A stretch of DNA of 64,000 nt. Origin: Chloroflexota bacterium (GTDB lineage: Bacteria > Chloroflexota > Anaerolineae > Anaerolineales > Villigracilaceae). The stretch lies in assembly GCA_024224815.1 (NCBI GenBank), contig JAAENC010000229.1:1-64000 (forward strand), written 5' to 3'. The notes beneath the pieces were generated by a model, which saw only the letters and a list, made by a program, of their open reading frames with translations, was not told where the DNA came from and ran no database searches. This document shows, piece by piece, positions 55,893 through 64,000 of this stretch; within the stretch, counting starts at the first letter, position 1; each line of letters starts with the position of its first letter. A program made the position numbers and the translations under genes.

Positions 55893-57539
55893 TTAGCCCC
55901 AGACGTCAAATCCAGGTGAGAAAGCAGCTCCGTCAGTGACCAGATTGATAATCATTGGTGCATAAGCGACTATGATCAGAGCAAAGACAGCGATAAGCCA
56001 AGGTTTCCAGTTGTTTAGCCAAGCGGGTACAACTTCGTCGTGAAGGGGCTCAGCAACAGGAATCTCAACGGAAACTTCTTCTTTAGAGAAGAAGGCACCA
56101 TGGATGATGACATAGAAGAAGAGTAGCCCTGAAATGAGCAAAATTGTGCCACCAACACCGGTCATAAGACTGGCTACTTGCCATTCGCCGGTGCCATAAT
56201 TTTCAATGGCAACACCGAGCATTGTGCGGCGGGGAGCACCCAAGAGACCGATCCAGTGTAAACCACGGGAGAAAATAAGCATACCACCAGCCCAAAGCCA
56301 TGCTTGCCAGAGGGCTACTTTGCGTTGAATTGCTTTGCCTGTCAAGTGAGGAACAAGCCAGTACATGATTCCCATAAAAGAGAAAGTTGCGGCTGTACCA
56401 ACTGTCAAATGGAAGTGACCAGGAACCCAAGCGGTATTATGAATAACCAAGTTGACGTTGTAGGAAGCGTTAATAACACCACCTGCACCACCAAAGATGA
56501 AAATGATCATTGCCAGATTTTGGGCTGTATAAGACGGGTCGTTCCAAGGAAGGTTTTTAATCCAACCCAAGAGGCCTTTGCCACCGCGTTTGCGTCCGCC
56601 GATTTCCAAAGAAGCAGCTACGTTGAAAGCTGTTAGCAAACTGGGGAAGAAAACGGCGTAGGTCAAGATTGCGTGGAGATATTTCCAACCAGCGGGAACG
56701 CCAGGATCAACATATTGGTGATGGAAGCCGATCGGGGTTGAAAGCAGGAGGAAAAGCCAGAAAGCAAAACGGGCCATTGTGTCGCTGAAAAGCTTGCCGT
56801 CGGCTTGTTTTGGCATCATACCGTACCATGAAAGGTAAGCAGGGAGTAACCAGAAATAAACCAATGGATGGCCGGTGAACCAGAAGAGAGTACGGGCTAA
56901 CTGTACATCCATGCCGATACTGCCATCACCCAATTGTTGTGAAAAAGCCCAGGGAAGAACCAACATGAGCATTTCAGCAGCGATACCTAATGTACAAACT
57001 TGCCAAAGCACCATTGTGATGGTCGCTGCAAAGGCTTGGAAAGGAGCTGTTTTACCAGGATTATCCTTACGCCATTTGGCGAAAGTGATCATTATGCTCC
57101 AGCCGCTCATCCAACTGCCAACTACGACCAAAACCATACCAACATAAAAATACCATGGGGCCATCATAGGCGGATACATGGTATATAAGATAGAAGCAAG
57201 GTTAAGTAGAAGAGGGACAGCAGCAAGAACTAAACCTGCTACCATTACAAAAAAGCCAGCCCAACTTAGTTTTGGGGTTGCTAAAGGACGATCAAGGCTG
57301 GTTGCGGTAATATAGCTTAAAAAGCCGGTAATGAAGAATGTCGTGAAGACCAAAGCATTCAAAATACCGTGCAATGTCAGACCTTGATAATAGGATGCGA
57401 TATAAGGTTGTAAGGATGGATAGAGATTCCAGCCAGCGTGCTCCCAAGCTTGTAGGGGGCCAAATAATGAGCCTAATCCCAAGCCGGTCAGGGCAAGCAC
57501 AATATGCCAACCAACTAATTTCTTTTCGGTTTTGAACAT
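55893..57539 (-). CDS. Cytochrome c oxidase subunit I, B-family (ba3-like)
   Basis: A 548-residue heme-copper oxidase core with about 13 spans. It has the low-spin heme His in LTLHGILNALVF, the Cu(B) site FTGHPLVYFWLLPAYLSWY with the His-Tyr pair of family B, the HH pair in STPIGFHHQYVDPG, and heme ligands in VPGHFHLTVGTA. The absence of the A-family D-channel and the presence of a short subunit IIa in the operon support ba3-type. It would reduce O2 at the end of the chain. AAGGAAAG precedes the ATG. Confidence 0.94.
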   Translation of the reverse strand: MFKTEKKLVGWHIVLALTGLGLGSLFGPLQAWEHAGWNLYPSLQPYIASYYQGLTLHGILNALVFTTFFITGFLSYITATSLDRPLATPKLSWAGFFVMVAGLVLAAVPLLLNLASILYTMYPPMMAPWYFYVGMVLVVVGSWMSGWSIMITFAKWRKDNPGKTAPFQAFAATITMVLWQVCTLGIAAEMLMLVLPWAFSQQLGDGSIGMDVQLARTLFWFTGHPLVYFWLLPAYLSWYGMMPKQADGKLFSDTMARFAFWLFLLLSTPIGFHHQYVDPGVPAGWKYLHAILTYAVFFPSLLTAFNVAASLEIGGRKRGGKGLLGWIKNLPWNDPSYTAQNLAMIIFIFGGAGGVINASYNVNLVIHNTAWVPGHFHLTVGTAATFSFMGIMYWLVPHLTGKAIQRKVALWQAWLWAGGMLIFSRGLHWIGLLGAPRRTMLGVAIENYGTGEWQVASLMTGVGGTILLISGLLFFYVIIHGAFFSKEEVSVEIPVAEPLHDEVVPAWLNNWKPWLIAVFALIIVAYAPMIINLVTDGAAFSPGFDVWG

Positions 57540-57562
57540 AATTCTTTCCTTTTTACTAGTAT

Positions 57563-58486
57563 TTAGACCAAAGTTCCGATGTAGATGAAGATCAAAACAA
57601 GACCAAGGTAAAGATTGGAAATCTTAAAAACCTTGAATGCCTGTTTTTGATCTGGATGAGTAACAAGACGGATGGAATGAGATGCCATCCAAAGTGTTGC
57701 AAATGCAATTGGGATGAAGTAGATCAACCCAAGTTGGGGATGAATAGCCAATAATAGCGCGATAATGGCTGTCGCTCCTGTATGGAGGGCGATCCACCAA
57801 GCAGTAGTTTGATCGCTGACCACAGTCGGAAGCATAGGTACGCCCGCGCGGGAGTAATCATCACGAAATGCCATTGCCAGACTCCAGAAATGGGTAGGAG
57901 TCCAAACAAAAACGAGCAAGGCTAAGCTTATTGCGCCTGGTTCTGACCAGTTTCCTGCAGCAGCGCTACCACTTAAGACAGCACAACTGCCAGCCGCACC
58001 GCCAATGACAATATTAAGCAGTGTACGTGGTTTTAACCAGATCGTGTAGATACCGATGTAGATTATTGCGCCTAAGGCCAGGAAGAAAGCCAATGCGGGA
58101 TTGCCAAATAAAAAGGCTAATCCGATTGCTAAGGCTATGAAGCCGCTGGCAATGCCCAAAATGGCTTTGGGATTAGACACGATCCCCGCCGCGAGGGGGC
58201 GGTTGAGCGTGCGTCGCATTAGCGCATCCGAAGAGCGTTCGAGATATTGATTTATTGCAGAAGCACCGGCGGATGAGAGAATGCCTGTTCCTACGAGCAA
58301 GCCTAGGGCTGAGAGCGAAACCTTCCCATCTGATGCAATTAATGCACCCCCAAGAGAAGAAAGCACCAATAAGATAACGACTCTCAATTTAAAGAGCACT
58401 ATAACAGAGCGCAGTATATCTTTTATTGAAGTGGTGCTTGCTTGTGAGCTAGTATTTGCTTTAGAAAAGGTTTCTTGGCTATTCAT
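57563..58486 (-). CDS. ctaB: Protoheme IX farnesyltransferase (heme O synthase)
   Basis: A 307-residue membrane prenyltransferase with about eight to nine spans. It has the NQYLERSSDALMRRTLNRPL substrate motif near residue 80 and the second acidic region FRDDYSRAGVPMLP. It makes heme O for the oxidase. It lies between subunit II and subunit I genes in the oxidase operon; no ctaA (heme A synthase) is in the window. Confidence 0.95.
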   Translation of the reverse strand: MNSQETFSKANTSSQASTTSIKDILRSVIVLFKLRVVILLVLSSLGGALIASDGKVSLSALGLLVGTGILSSAGASAINQYLERSSDALMRRTLNRPLAAGIVSNPKAILGIASGFIALAIGLAFLFGNPALAFFLALGAIIYIGIYTIWLKPRTLLNIVIGGAAGSCAVLSGSAAAGNWSEPGAISLALLVFVWTPTHFWSLAMAFRDDYSRAGVPMLPTVVSDQTTAWWIALHTGATAIIALLLAIHPQLGLIYFIPIAFATLWMASHSIRLVTHPDQKQAFKVFKISNLYLGLVLIFIYIGTLV

Positions 58487-58502
58487 ACGCTATTTTTACT
58501 CA

Positions 58503-58991
58503 CTATTCTACGGTAATGACGCCGTACATATTTTGATGTCCTACACCACAGTATTCAGTACAAATATAGGGGTATTCACCAACTTCTTTAAATGTATAGG
58601 TCAGCGTCGATTCTTGGCCAGGTAAGACCATGAAGTTTACATTGGTGTCTTGGATTTTGAAGCCGTGTTGTACGTCTGCGCTGGTTACGTGGATCGTAAC
58701 GCGTGAGCCAACAGGTACGGTAACTTCGTCTGGGTAAAAACGCCAGGGGCTTGCTTCTGCGCGGATATAAAGTTCGTAATTTCCGGGGGAAAGTTCTTTT
58801 AATCCGGGGTCAGAATAAGGGCCTTCGCTGGCAACTGTATTGGGGTCAATTAATTGTCCGGGCGAGGGAACTTGAATACCAAGCATAAAGCCGGCGATAG
58901 TGATCGAAATTGCAAAAATAACTAGGACTGCAATCCCGATGATCATAAATTTCTTTTCGTAGGGATCAATGTGCATTTTTTCATTGCTCAT
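58503..58991 (-). CDS. Cytochrome c oxidase subunit II
   Basis: A 162-residue protein with one N-terminal span (about 13-34) and a Cu(A) cupredoxin domain. The Cu(A) ligands are in YICTEYCGVGHQNMYG, with HGFKIQDTN supplying the first His. One span rather than two fits B-family oxidases. Its start overlaps the subunit IIa stop by 4 bp (ATGA). Confidence 0.95.
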   Translation of the reverse strand: MSNEKMHIDPYEKKFMIIGIAVLVIFAISITIAGFMLGIQVPSPGQLIDPNTVASEGPYSDPGLKELSPGNYELYIRAEASPWRFYPDEVTVPVGSRVTIHVTSADVQHGFKIQDTNVNFMVLPGQESTLTYTFKEVGEYPYICTEYCGVGHQNMYGVITVE

Positions 58992-59125
58992 GATGTCATA
59001 CCTCTCTCAAGCATGGTCATATAAACCCAACTCCAAAGGATGATTACGGTAACAATGAGCATAAGCGCAATAGCCATTGCGCCCTTAGGCTCAAATTCTT
59101 CTTCTGGTTTTTTATCTTCACTCAT
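58988..59125 (-). CDS. Cytochrome c oxidase subunit IIa
   Basis: A 45-residue single-span protein (MSEDKKPEEEFEPKGAMAIA, then a hydrophobic helix ending MTMLERGMTS). Small subunit IIa is found with ba3-type oxidases, where its helix replaces the missing span of subunit II. GGAGG upstream of 59125 fixes the start; the upstream in-frame alternative at 59212 has no such support. Overlap with subunit II by 4 bp shows translational coupling. Confidence 0.85.
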   Translation of the reverse strand: MSEDKKPEEEFEPKGAMAIALMLIVTVIILWSWVYMTMLERGMTS

Positions 59126-59330
59126 TACTGCCTCCAAAAATAGTATAACGATTTTGAGCACGAAGTTCAGGACTACGGGTGTTGTTGATAGTGCACCTCC
59201 ATCTTCTTGCATCTCCTCAGATGTCTCTTTGTAGAGCCAATCCTTTGACTCATTTTTTTTTACAAATATCTCCCCACTTTCATAAAGCTGACCTTTCTTC
59301 GTTCAACTTTTGATTTTATATAAATAGTTT

Positions 59331-59969
59331 TTAGTGATCTAAAATATAGATAACATCTTCTGCTATCTCCTCGCCCGGTGCCCCATAGGGGAAGATCAAG
59401 CGAGCGTAACCATCGGGGTCAACCAGCATCACTGTAGCAGTATGGTCTACAAGATAGCCCATCGCAGAAGATGAATCTTGTTTTTGGTAAAAAATGCCAT
59501 ATTGCGTAGCTATTTGTGCAACTTGCTCTACTTCTCCGATCAAGCCAATAAAGCTGGGGTCAAAATGCCCCAAAAACTCAGCTATTCTTTCAGCGGTATC
59601 TCGTTCTGGGTCAACAGTTATCATAAAAAATTGCATTTCGTCTTCGCGCCCTTCTTCTTTCAAAATATCATTTGCTCGTTTTACTTCAGCCAGTGTGGCC
59701 GGGCAAACATCGGGGCAGGCGGCATAGCCAAAATATAACAAAACAGCTTTGCCTTGATAATCACTTAATGTTGTTTCTTGTCCATAATGGTTAATTAGCG
59801 TAAAGTCTTGTGCTGGCTTCGGCGATTGAAGTACCGCGCCATGAAAAACGTAAGGCTTAAAGGCGATCAATGCCAAAAAAAGAACACCTATAACGGCCGC
59901 AATGCTCAGGGCTACAATAAGGATTCGTTTAGGAAGGGAGGCTTTTGGTCTTTCTGTTGCGGTCGTCAT
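59331..59969 (-). CDS. SCO1/SenC copper chaperone for the oxidase
   Basis: A 212-residue membrane-anchored thioredoxin-fold protein. One span (about 15-38) leads to an outer domain with the copper site CPDVC (C85, C89) and the third ligand His in VDHTATVMLVDP, so it should bind copper and supply Cu(A). The start at 59969 is preferred because it overlaps the upstream SCO-like gene by 4 bp (ATGA). It lies upstream of the oxidase genes in the same direction. Confidence 0.93.
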   Translation of the reverse strand: MTTATERPKASLPKRILIVALSIAAVIGVLFLALIAFKPYVFHGAVLQSPKPAQDFTLINHYGQETTLSDYQGKAVLLYFGYAACPDVCPATLAEVKRANDILKEEGREDEMQFFMITVDPERDTAERIAEFLGHFDPSFIGLIGEVEQVAQIATQYGIFYQKQDSSSAMGYLVDHTATVMLVDPDGYARLIFPYGAPGEEIAEDVIYILDH

Positions 59970-60673
59970 GGATAACACCTAAAAAGATGGGCAGCCTCAT
60001 AGGCATATTTGGCGGCGCCATCACTATTATTAATTTCCACAGTCAGGAAATTAATATCATTTATTACTTCTTCATAATCCAGATTTTTAGTGGGATACTC
60101 GGCTCGGATAATGCCCCAGCCATCTACCAAAACAAAAAGTGGATAAAATTTGATCTCGTAATCGCTCCCCTGATTTGGGCTTGCCTCCGCTTCATAAAAG
60201 AGGTTAAACCCGCCCCCAACCATATACCGTACCCGCAGCGGATCGCCTGTGATGAAATCCCACGAAACGGTGCTATTGTCGGCACTAAGATAGGGAGCAG
60301 CAAACAAGCCCAAATTCTCGGGCGTATCTCGTTCGGGATCCAGTGTAACGGTCACTAGTGCATAATCTATCCCCGCCGGAGCAGATTTTTCGATCTCTCC
60401 GCGTATTTCTTCCATTTTTTGTGTTGTATCCGGGCAATCACCATCACAATTTGCATAAGTGAAGTTGTAGAGAGTCAGTTTTCCGCGATAATCTTCGCTG
60501 GTGCGAGATTCGCCATCTTGATTGGTAAAAGCATAGCCCGGCGCGAGAGAAATTCGGGGTAATACTTTTACCGGTTGAAAAACAGCAAAAGAAACAACAG
60601 AAAGAACAACCAAGGCCATGAGGGCATAAAGCAGGTGAAGCCAGCGAAATTTAAAGACTTTTTTTTCAGACAT
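59966..60673 (-). CDS. SCO-like thioredoxin-fold protein lacking the copper His
   Basis: A 235-residue anchored protein, one span (about 11-33). The Cys pair CDGDC (C76, C80) is kept in the SCO C-x3-C form, but the position of the copper-binding His is replaced: EIKFYPLFVLVD stands where VDHTATVMLVD occurs in the neighbour. It may act as a thiol reductase for the Cu(A) Cys or for the partner SCO protein rather than bind copper. It follows the Rrf2 gene by 6 bp and overlaps the true SCO gene by 4 bp. Confidence 0.87.
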   Translation of the reverse strand: MSEKKVFKFRWLHLLYALMALVVLSVVSFAVFQPVKVLPRISLAPGYAFTNQDGESRTSEDYRGKLTLYNFTYANCDGDCPDTTQKMEEIRGEIEKSAPAGIDYALVTVTLDPERDTPENLGLFAAPYLSADNSTVSWDFITGDPLRVRYMVGGGFNLFYEAEASPNQGSDYEIKFYPLFVLVDGWGIIRAEYPTKNLDYEEVINDINFLTVEINNSDGAAKYAYEAAHLFRCYP

Positions 60674-60679
60674 AGTAAT

Positions 60680-61135
60680 TTACGCGCTGAGGGGGAGGAT
60701 ATTTGTTGGGGGAATGCCGCGTTTTGTTTTTATCTCTTCTGCTAAATCTAAGAAGCTTGTAGAGTCAAGTTCATCAAGAATGACTTGTTGCAAGCGTGTC
60801 CAGCGAGGCCTTACGAAACAAGCATCTTCAAAGGGGCAAAAATCATCTCCGGGAATACATTCTGAGAGAACCAACGGCCCTTCAAAGGCTTCTACGATGT
60901 CTTTTAGGGTAATATCTTGAGATTCGCGTGCAAGTTGTAAACCGCCATCTCGTCCAGCAAAAGTGACGACAATCTTTTTTTGTGCCAGCTTCGCAACAAT
61001 GCGGGGAAGAAAGTTTTTGGGGATGAGCATAGCTGCGCCAATTTCTTTGGTAGACATGCGTGTTCCCATGCTTTCTTGCGCAAGTGCTAATACAACACGA
61101 ACTGCGTAATCCGTTTGGCGATTGATGCGAAGCAT
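60680..61135 (-). CDS. Rrf2-family transcriptional regulator with cluster Cys
   Basis: A 151-residue winged-helix protein. The N-terminal INRQTDYAVRVVLALA and MSTKEIGAAMLIPKNFLPRIVAKL are typical of Rrf2 (IscR, NsrR, RsrR). C93, C100 and C106 in SECIPGDDFCPFEDAC could hold an iron-sulfur cluster that senses NO, O2 or iron supply; the first spacing is one residue longer than in E. coli IscR. It is the first gene of the SCO pair operon and precedes the oxidase genes, so it probably tunes respiration. GGAG precedes the ATG, and a 43-bp dyad lies about 85 bp upstream. Confidence 0.88.
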   Translation of the reverse strand: MLRINRQTDYAVRVVLALAQESMGTRMSTKEIGAAMLIPKNFLPRIVAKLAQKKIVVTFAGRDGGLQLARESQDITLKDIVEAFEGPLVLSECIPGDDFCPFEDACFVRPRWTRLQQVILDELDSTSFLDLAEEIKTKRGIPPTNILPLSA

Positions 61136-61219
61136 AGTACTCCAGTATCTATACGTTTATTGTTATGGTTAACGATTACCAACTTTGTAAGAGTATCGCG
61201 CATAGTTTACCAGATGAGT

Positions 61220-61262
61220 AAGATTAATGCAATATGAGTTTGTCTCATATTAAATTAATCTT
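61220..61262. promoter_or_regulatory. 43-bp dyad-symmetric site upstream of the Rrf2 gene
   Basis: AAGATTAAT faces ATTAATCTT at the ends, and AATATGAG faces CTCATATT inside, around TTTGT. The outer arms recall the AAG...CTT ends of known NsrR sites, but the match is partial. It is a candidate operator for the Rrf2 protein or another dimeric regulator. Confidence 0.6.
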
Positions 61263-61416
61263 TAGCTCATTTTATGGCTGATTTACACTTGAAATCTCCG
61301 AAATGCTTTATATAAGTCTCTGATTTAATTTTGATAATTTTTCTCCGAAATATCTTTTTTGAAGCCTTCTATAGAGGCTTTTTCTTCCCTTTTTTCAGAG
61401 AATCATGAAATTAAAT

Positions 61417-61460
61417 ATAAAATCCTCGCTATTTTTCTTTTTTTATAGCGAGGATTTTAT
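61417..61460. terminator. Terminator of the rpiA-rpe operon
   Basis: ATAAAATCCTCGCTAT pairs with ATAGCGAGGATTTTAT around a T-rich loop, 23 bp past the rpe stop, with T-rich sequence on the minus strand. Confidence 0.75.
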
Positions 61461-61482
61461 GTAAAGTGGGAAAAGATGAAGT

Positions 61483-62154
61483 CTAAGCCAAAACCTTCCT
61501 GAAATCGCTTATATTTTCTGCAATGCTCTTCTTTTCGTTAAATATCGCTGAGCCTGCAACCAATATATTGGCACCAGCCTCAACGATTTCTTTTGCATTA
61601 TGTAGCTTTACGCCACCGTCCACTTCGATATCTACATCTTCTCGGCCAATATAATTAAGCATCTTCCTTAAACGGGATATTTTCGCAGTGCTGGTCTGGA
61701 TATAAGATTGCCCGCCAAAACCGGGGTTAACAGACATGATAAGCACCATGTCTATATAAGGAAGAAGCTCTTCTATACTAGAGAGCGATGTGCCGGGGGT
61801 AAGGGTGATGCTAGGCTTTACGCCTAATTCGCGAATTTGCTGTACTGTGCGATGCAGATGGGGACAAGTTTCTACATGTACAGTAATAATATCTGCACCG
61901 GCTTTTGCAAAAGCCGGGATCATTAACTCAGGTTTTTCGATCATTAAATGTACATCAAGCACAACACCCGTTTTGTCTGCGATAGGGCGTAAGGCCTCAA
62001 CAACGAGGGGGCCAATCGTAATATTCGGGACAAATTGTCCATCCATCACATCAATATGCAAATACTCAGCACCTGCTGAGACAGCATCCCGTACATCTTT
62101 TCCCAATTGTGAGAAATCAGCCGAGAGAATAGAAGGAGCAAGTTTTACAGTCAT
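61483..62154 (-). CDS. rpe: Ribulose-phosphate 3-epimerase
   Basis: A 223-residue TIM-barrel enzyme interconverting ribulose 5-phosphate and xylulose 5-phosphate. It has LAPSILSADFSQLG, YLHIDVMDGQFVPNITIGP, VHLMIEKPE, MSVNPGFGGQSYI and DVEIDGGV-like VDIEVDGGVKLHNA. The start at 62154 is chosen because CCGGAGATAAAA lies before it and it matches the family N-terminus. It begins 16 bp after rpiA in one operon. Confidence 0.96.
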   Translation of the reverse strand: MTVKLAPSILSADFSQLGKDVRDAVSAGAEYLHIDVMDGQFVPNITIGPLVVEALRPIADKTGVVLDVHLMIEKPELMIPAFAKAGADIITVHVETCPHLHRTVQQIRELGVKPSITLTPGTSLSSIEELLPYIDMVLIMSVNPGFGGQSYIQTSTAKISRLRKMLNYIGREDVDIEVDGGVKLHNAKEIVEAGANILVAGSAIFNEKKSIAENISDFRKVLA

Positions 62155-62170
62155 TTTTATCTCCGGTAAA

Positions 62171-62851
62171 TTATTTTTCAAGAATACGGATATTCTTGTC
62201 TTCCGCTACGATCACTTTTGTCGCCATATCCAAGAATAGACCATGTTCTACAATGCCGGGACGCGTAGAAAGAGCTTGAGCCAATTCATAAGCGTTAGCG
62301 ATACCCTCCTTGAACCAGCATTTAACAAGATAATTGCCATTATCTGTCACTGCGGGAGAGCTATCGTCTTCAGTCCAGAGCTCAGCACGGCAACCCAAAG
62401 TATTTAACCAACGGATATGCGCCTCAGCTTCAAAAGGCAGGATTTCAACAGGGAGCGCATCGCGCGTGCCCAACCTTGCTACCATTTTGGAATCATCTAC
62501 AATCACGACAAACTGCTCTGCGTGTACCTCAACGATCTTCTCCCGAAGCAACGCCCGCCCCAAACCTTTTATCAAATTAAGAGCAGGGTCTACTTCATCT
62601 GCCCCATCCACGGCAAGGCTAAGTTTAGGATACTCGCCTAATCTCACAATCGGGATTCCCCATTTTCGAGCGCGCACTTCTGTCTCTTTAGATGTTGGCA
62701 CACCACGAATATCTACCAATTCACCTGTAGATATTTTTTCTCCGAGCATGTCTACAAAATAGGCGGCGGTAGAGCCTGTTCCTAGTCCAAGTATCATGCC
62801 GCTTTTTACGAAAGACAGTGCTTTTTTAGCTGCTTCTTCTTTTAGATTCAT
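62171..62851 (-). CDS. rpiA: Ribose-5-phosphate isomerase A
   Basis: A 226-residue enzyme converting ribose 5-phosphate and ribulose 5-phosphate. It has SGMILGLGTGSTAAYFVDML, LAVDGADEVDPALNLIKG, GRALLREKIVEVHA and the C-terminal VEHGLFLDMA. MNLKEEAAKKAL at 62851 is the best start; upstream Met codons at 62866 and 62896 add an unlike leader. With rpe it covers the non-oxidative pentose phosphate isomer steps. Confidence 0.95.
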   Translation of the reverse strand: MNLKEEAAKKALSFVKSGMILGLGTGSTAAYFVDMLGEKISTGELVDIRGVPTSKETEVRARKWGIPIVRLGEYPKLSLAVDGADEVDPALNLIKGLGRALLREKIVEVHAEQFVVIVDDSKMVARLGTRDALPVEILPFEAEAHIRWLNTLGCRAELWTEDDSSPAVTDNGNYLVKCWFKEGIANAYELAQALSTRPGIVEHGLFLDMATKVIVAEDKNIRILEK

Positions 62852-62964
62852 GTTTTTACCAATCATTTTTAATATGTCAGCTATATTGTAGCCCAATTAG
62901 ATAGTGAGATTAATATTCATTGAGATAGGAGTGGCTAAATAAGTGAGCTTTTAGAGACTGTTTT

Positions 62965-63101
62965 AAAAAGGGCTCTGTAGAGTGCGTCGCACCTAAGTCG
63001 ATGGGCATTCTGCTGATTAAATGGCAAAAAGCCCATCTCCGGGTATTTTTTCCTTAGTCAGGTGCGACGCACTCCTTCGCTCAGGGTTATTAAATAGCTT
63101 G
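62965..63101. repeat. Nested-palindrome element, copy 2
   Basis: Close match to the element at 10841 over its whole length, including AGAGTGCGTCGCACCTAA on the left, AGGTGCGACGCACTCCTT on the right and inner GATGGGC/GCCCATC, which is one base pair longer than in copy 1. Differences cluster in loops and at the ends. It carries no ORF. Confidence 0.8.
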
Positions 63102-63250
63102 TAGGATTTTCTTTACACACCAAAATAGCCACTCCCTTGAGATTATGAAGGTTTATTATATGATTTTCGCATTGAAAGAGTGATACATACCAAAACGAGG
63201 GGGAAGCGAACTTTTATAAGTTATCAAAGGTCTTTAGGCTCCCACTGGGG

Positions 63251-63278
63251 TTGAACTCCAACGCTTTTCTGGTACACT
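63251..63278 (+). promoter_or_regulatory. Predicted promoter of the creatininase-family gene
   Basis: TTGAAC (63251-63256), a 16-bp spacer and TACACT (63273-63278), preceded by TCTGG. The start would give a leader of about 39 bases holding TAGGAGAAG. Confidence 0.5.
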
Positions 63279-63323
63279 TTTGCGGCACGAAAAGAATAAC
63301 AAATAACGTCGTAGGAGAAGTAA

Positions 63324-64000
63324 ATGCGTTTTGAAGACTTAAATTGGATGGCTATACAATCCTATCTCGAAAAAGATGATCGGGTGATGATTGTTCTAGG
63401 CGCGACCGAGCAGCATGCTTATCTCAGTTTATTGACTGATATAAAAATCCCGCTTGCAATGGCAGACGCCGCCTCCCAGCAGAGTGGGGTGTTGGTTGCA
63501 CCTCCCTTGAATTTTGGGTCTTCGCCCTATTTCCTTGCATATCCTGGCACAATAAGTTTTCGTCTGAGCACCTTGATTAGCGCAGTAGAAGATATGGTTC
63601 GTTCTTTATATAGTCAAGGATTCCGTCGAATTCTAGTTTTGAATGGACATGGTGGAAATGTCGGTGTCCGCGCAAGATTGGATGAACTAATAAATGAGTT
63701 GACCGATTTGAAATTAAACTGGTATTCTTGGTGGGAGTCGCATGGTGTAGAAGCTATTGCACTTAAAAATGAATTGAAACCGGGTCATGCGAATTGGTTA
63801 GAGGCTTTTGTCTTTACTCAAGTTGCAGAAATGCCTGATAGTCCCAAAGCACCTCCCTATGTCCCTAGCGCAATTATGGGAGCAAAAGAAACCCGAGAAA
63901 TTTACGGTGATGGCTCCTTCGGTGGCTCTTATCAAGCAGATACAGCAATTATGAGCGAAATCTTTTCCGTAACAATGGGGGATATCTTGGAAATGCTGAA
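63324..64000 (+). CDS. Creatininase/creatinine amidohydrolase-family protein, cut by the window end
   Basis: The first 225 codons of a gene starting MRFEDLNWMAIQSYLEKDD. Metal-site motifs of the family are visible: Glu and His in LGATEQHAYLSL, Asp in LTDIKIPLAMADAA, His in LNGHGGNVG, and a late Glu in NWLEAFVFTQ. Members act on creatinine or on formamide-type or other cyclic amides; the substrate cannot be read from sequence. TAGGAGAAG fixes the start. The usual length is about 240-260 residues, so only the C-terminus is missing. Confidence 0.88.
   Translation, partial: MRFEDLNWMAIQSYLEKDDRVMIVLGATEQHAYLSLLTDIKIPLAMADAASQQSGVLVAPPLNFGSSPYFLAYPGTISFRLSTLISAVEDMVRSLYSQGFRRILVLNGHGGNVGVRARLDELINELTDLKLNWYSWWESHGVEAIALKNELKPGHANWLEAFVFTQVAEMPDSPKAPPYVPSAIMGAKETREIYGDGSFGGSYQADTAIMSEIFSVTMGDILEML

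Larger units (their letters stand above)
61136..61482. other. Gap between the Rrf2 gene and rpe
   Basis: This 347-bp stretch holds the presumed Rrf2 promoter (TATAGAT about 15 bp before the start), the dyad at 61220 and the rpe terminator at 61417. A small hairpin AGCC/GGCT near 61363 followed by TTTTT is also present on the plus strand but no plus-strand gene precedes it. No ORF with coding signs was seen. Confidence 0.5.
62852..63323. other. Gap between divergent rpiA and the creatininase-family gene
   Basis: This 472-bp stretch holds the second nested-palindrome element (62965-63101) and a promoter for the plus-strand gene (63251). The rest is A+T-rich with no ORF showing coding signs. 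Confidence 0.5.

Overview
The window looks like chromosomal DNA of a facultatively aerobic Chloroflexota bacterium, most likely class Anaerolineae. This is an inference from gene content: large multi-PAS/GAF sensors, a BTAD/NB-ARC regulator, CSLREA-type surface proteins, a menaquinol-type b/c chain with a B-family heme-copper oxidase, and many interspersed palindromic repeats. No phage, plasmid, intact insertion sequence, CRISPR array or rRNA operon was seen. Most genes are ordinary core or lineage genes; the accessory signal lies in regulators, fusions and repeats.

Layout. 0-11 kb: a UvrD-like helicase (-), then (+) a pseudo-receiver/Roadblock/IS200-transposase-like fusion, polA, a TPR protein and a membrane-anchored C39-like peptidase. 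11-12.7 kb (-): ECF sigma factor, DegV and a small membrane protein. 12.9-25.6 kb (-): a four-gene signalling block holding a 1599-aa sensor without an output domain, a PocR-PAS-GGDEF diguanylate cyclase, a membrane histidine kinase and a REC-GAF-HD-GYP phosphodiesterase, which together form a predicted c-di-GMP circuit. 25.9-31.2 kb (+): a DHH-CBS-tRNA nucleotidyltransferase fusion and proB-proA. 31.2-33.6 kb: an NAD-binding protein and a GbsR/MarR-like regulator with a perfect 38-bp palindrome upstream, a proteasome-fold protein and tRNA-Leu(CAG). 33.7-39.5 kb (-): two secreted proteins with matching promoters, next to an AfsR-like SARP regulator. 39.7-46 kb: gyrA (+), then a small membrane protein, M23/LysM peptidase-birA and rho (-).

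46.2-61.1 kb (-) is a respiratory region. An Rrf2 regulator and two SCO proteins are followed by oxidase subunits IIa, II, a heme O synthase-type prenyltransferase and subunit I. Next come a mono-heme lipocytochrome, a GltD-like iron-sulfur flavoprotein, split cytochrome b, a Rieske protein and a tri-heme cytochrome c. After a terminator come a cytochrome b-ferredoxin-MvhD/FlpD-like fusion, an SQR-family flavoprotein and a 38-codon ORF. Read together, electrons from a reduced nucleotide or ferredoxin and possibly sulfide would enter the quinone pool, pass through the b/Rieske/cytochrome c module and reach O2. 61.5-64 kb: rpiA-rpe (-) and a creatininase-family gene (+) cut by the window end.

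The observations most worth pursuing are: (1) an IS200/Y1-like transposase domain without its HUH histidines, fused to pseudo-receiver and Roadblock-like domains; (2) two promoters with textbook SARP architecture (11-bp direct repeats 7 bp from the -10) beside a SARP gene; (3) the cytochrome b-ferredoxin-MvhD fusion; (4) palindromic repeats inserted in frame in two genes, and a pair of nested-palindrome elements 52 kb apart.
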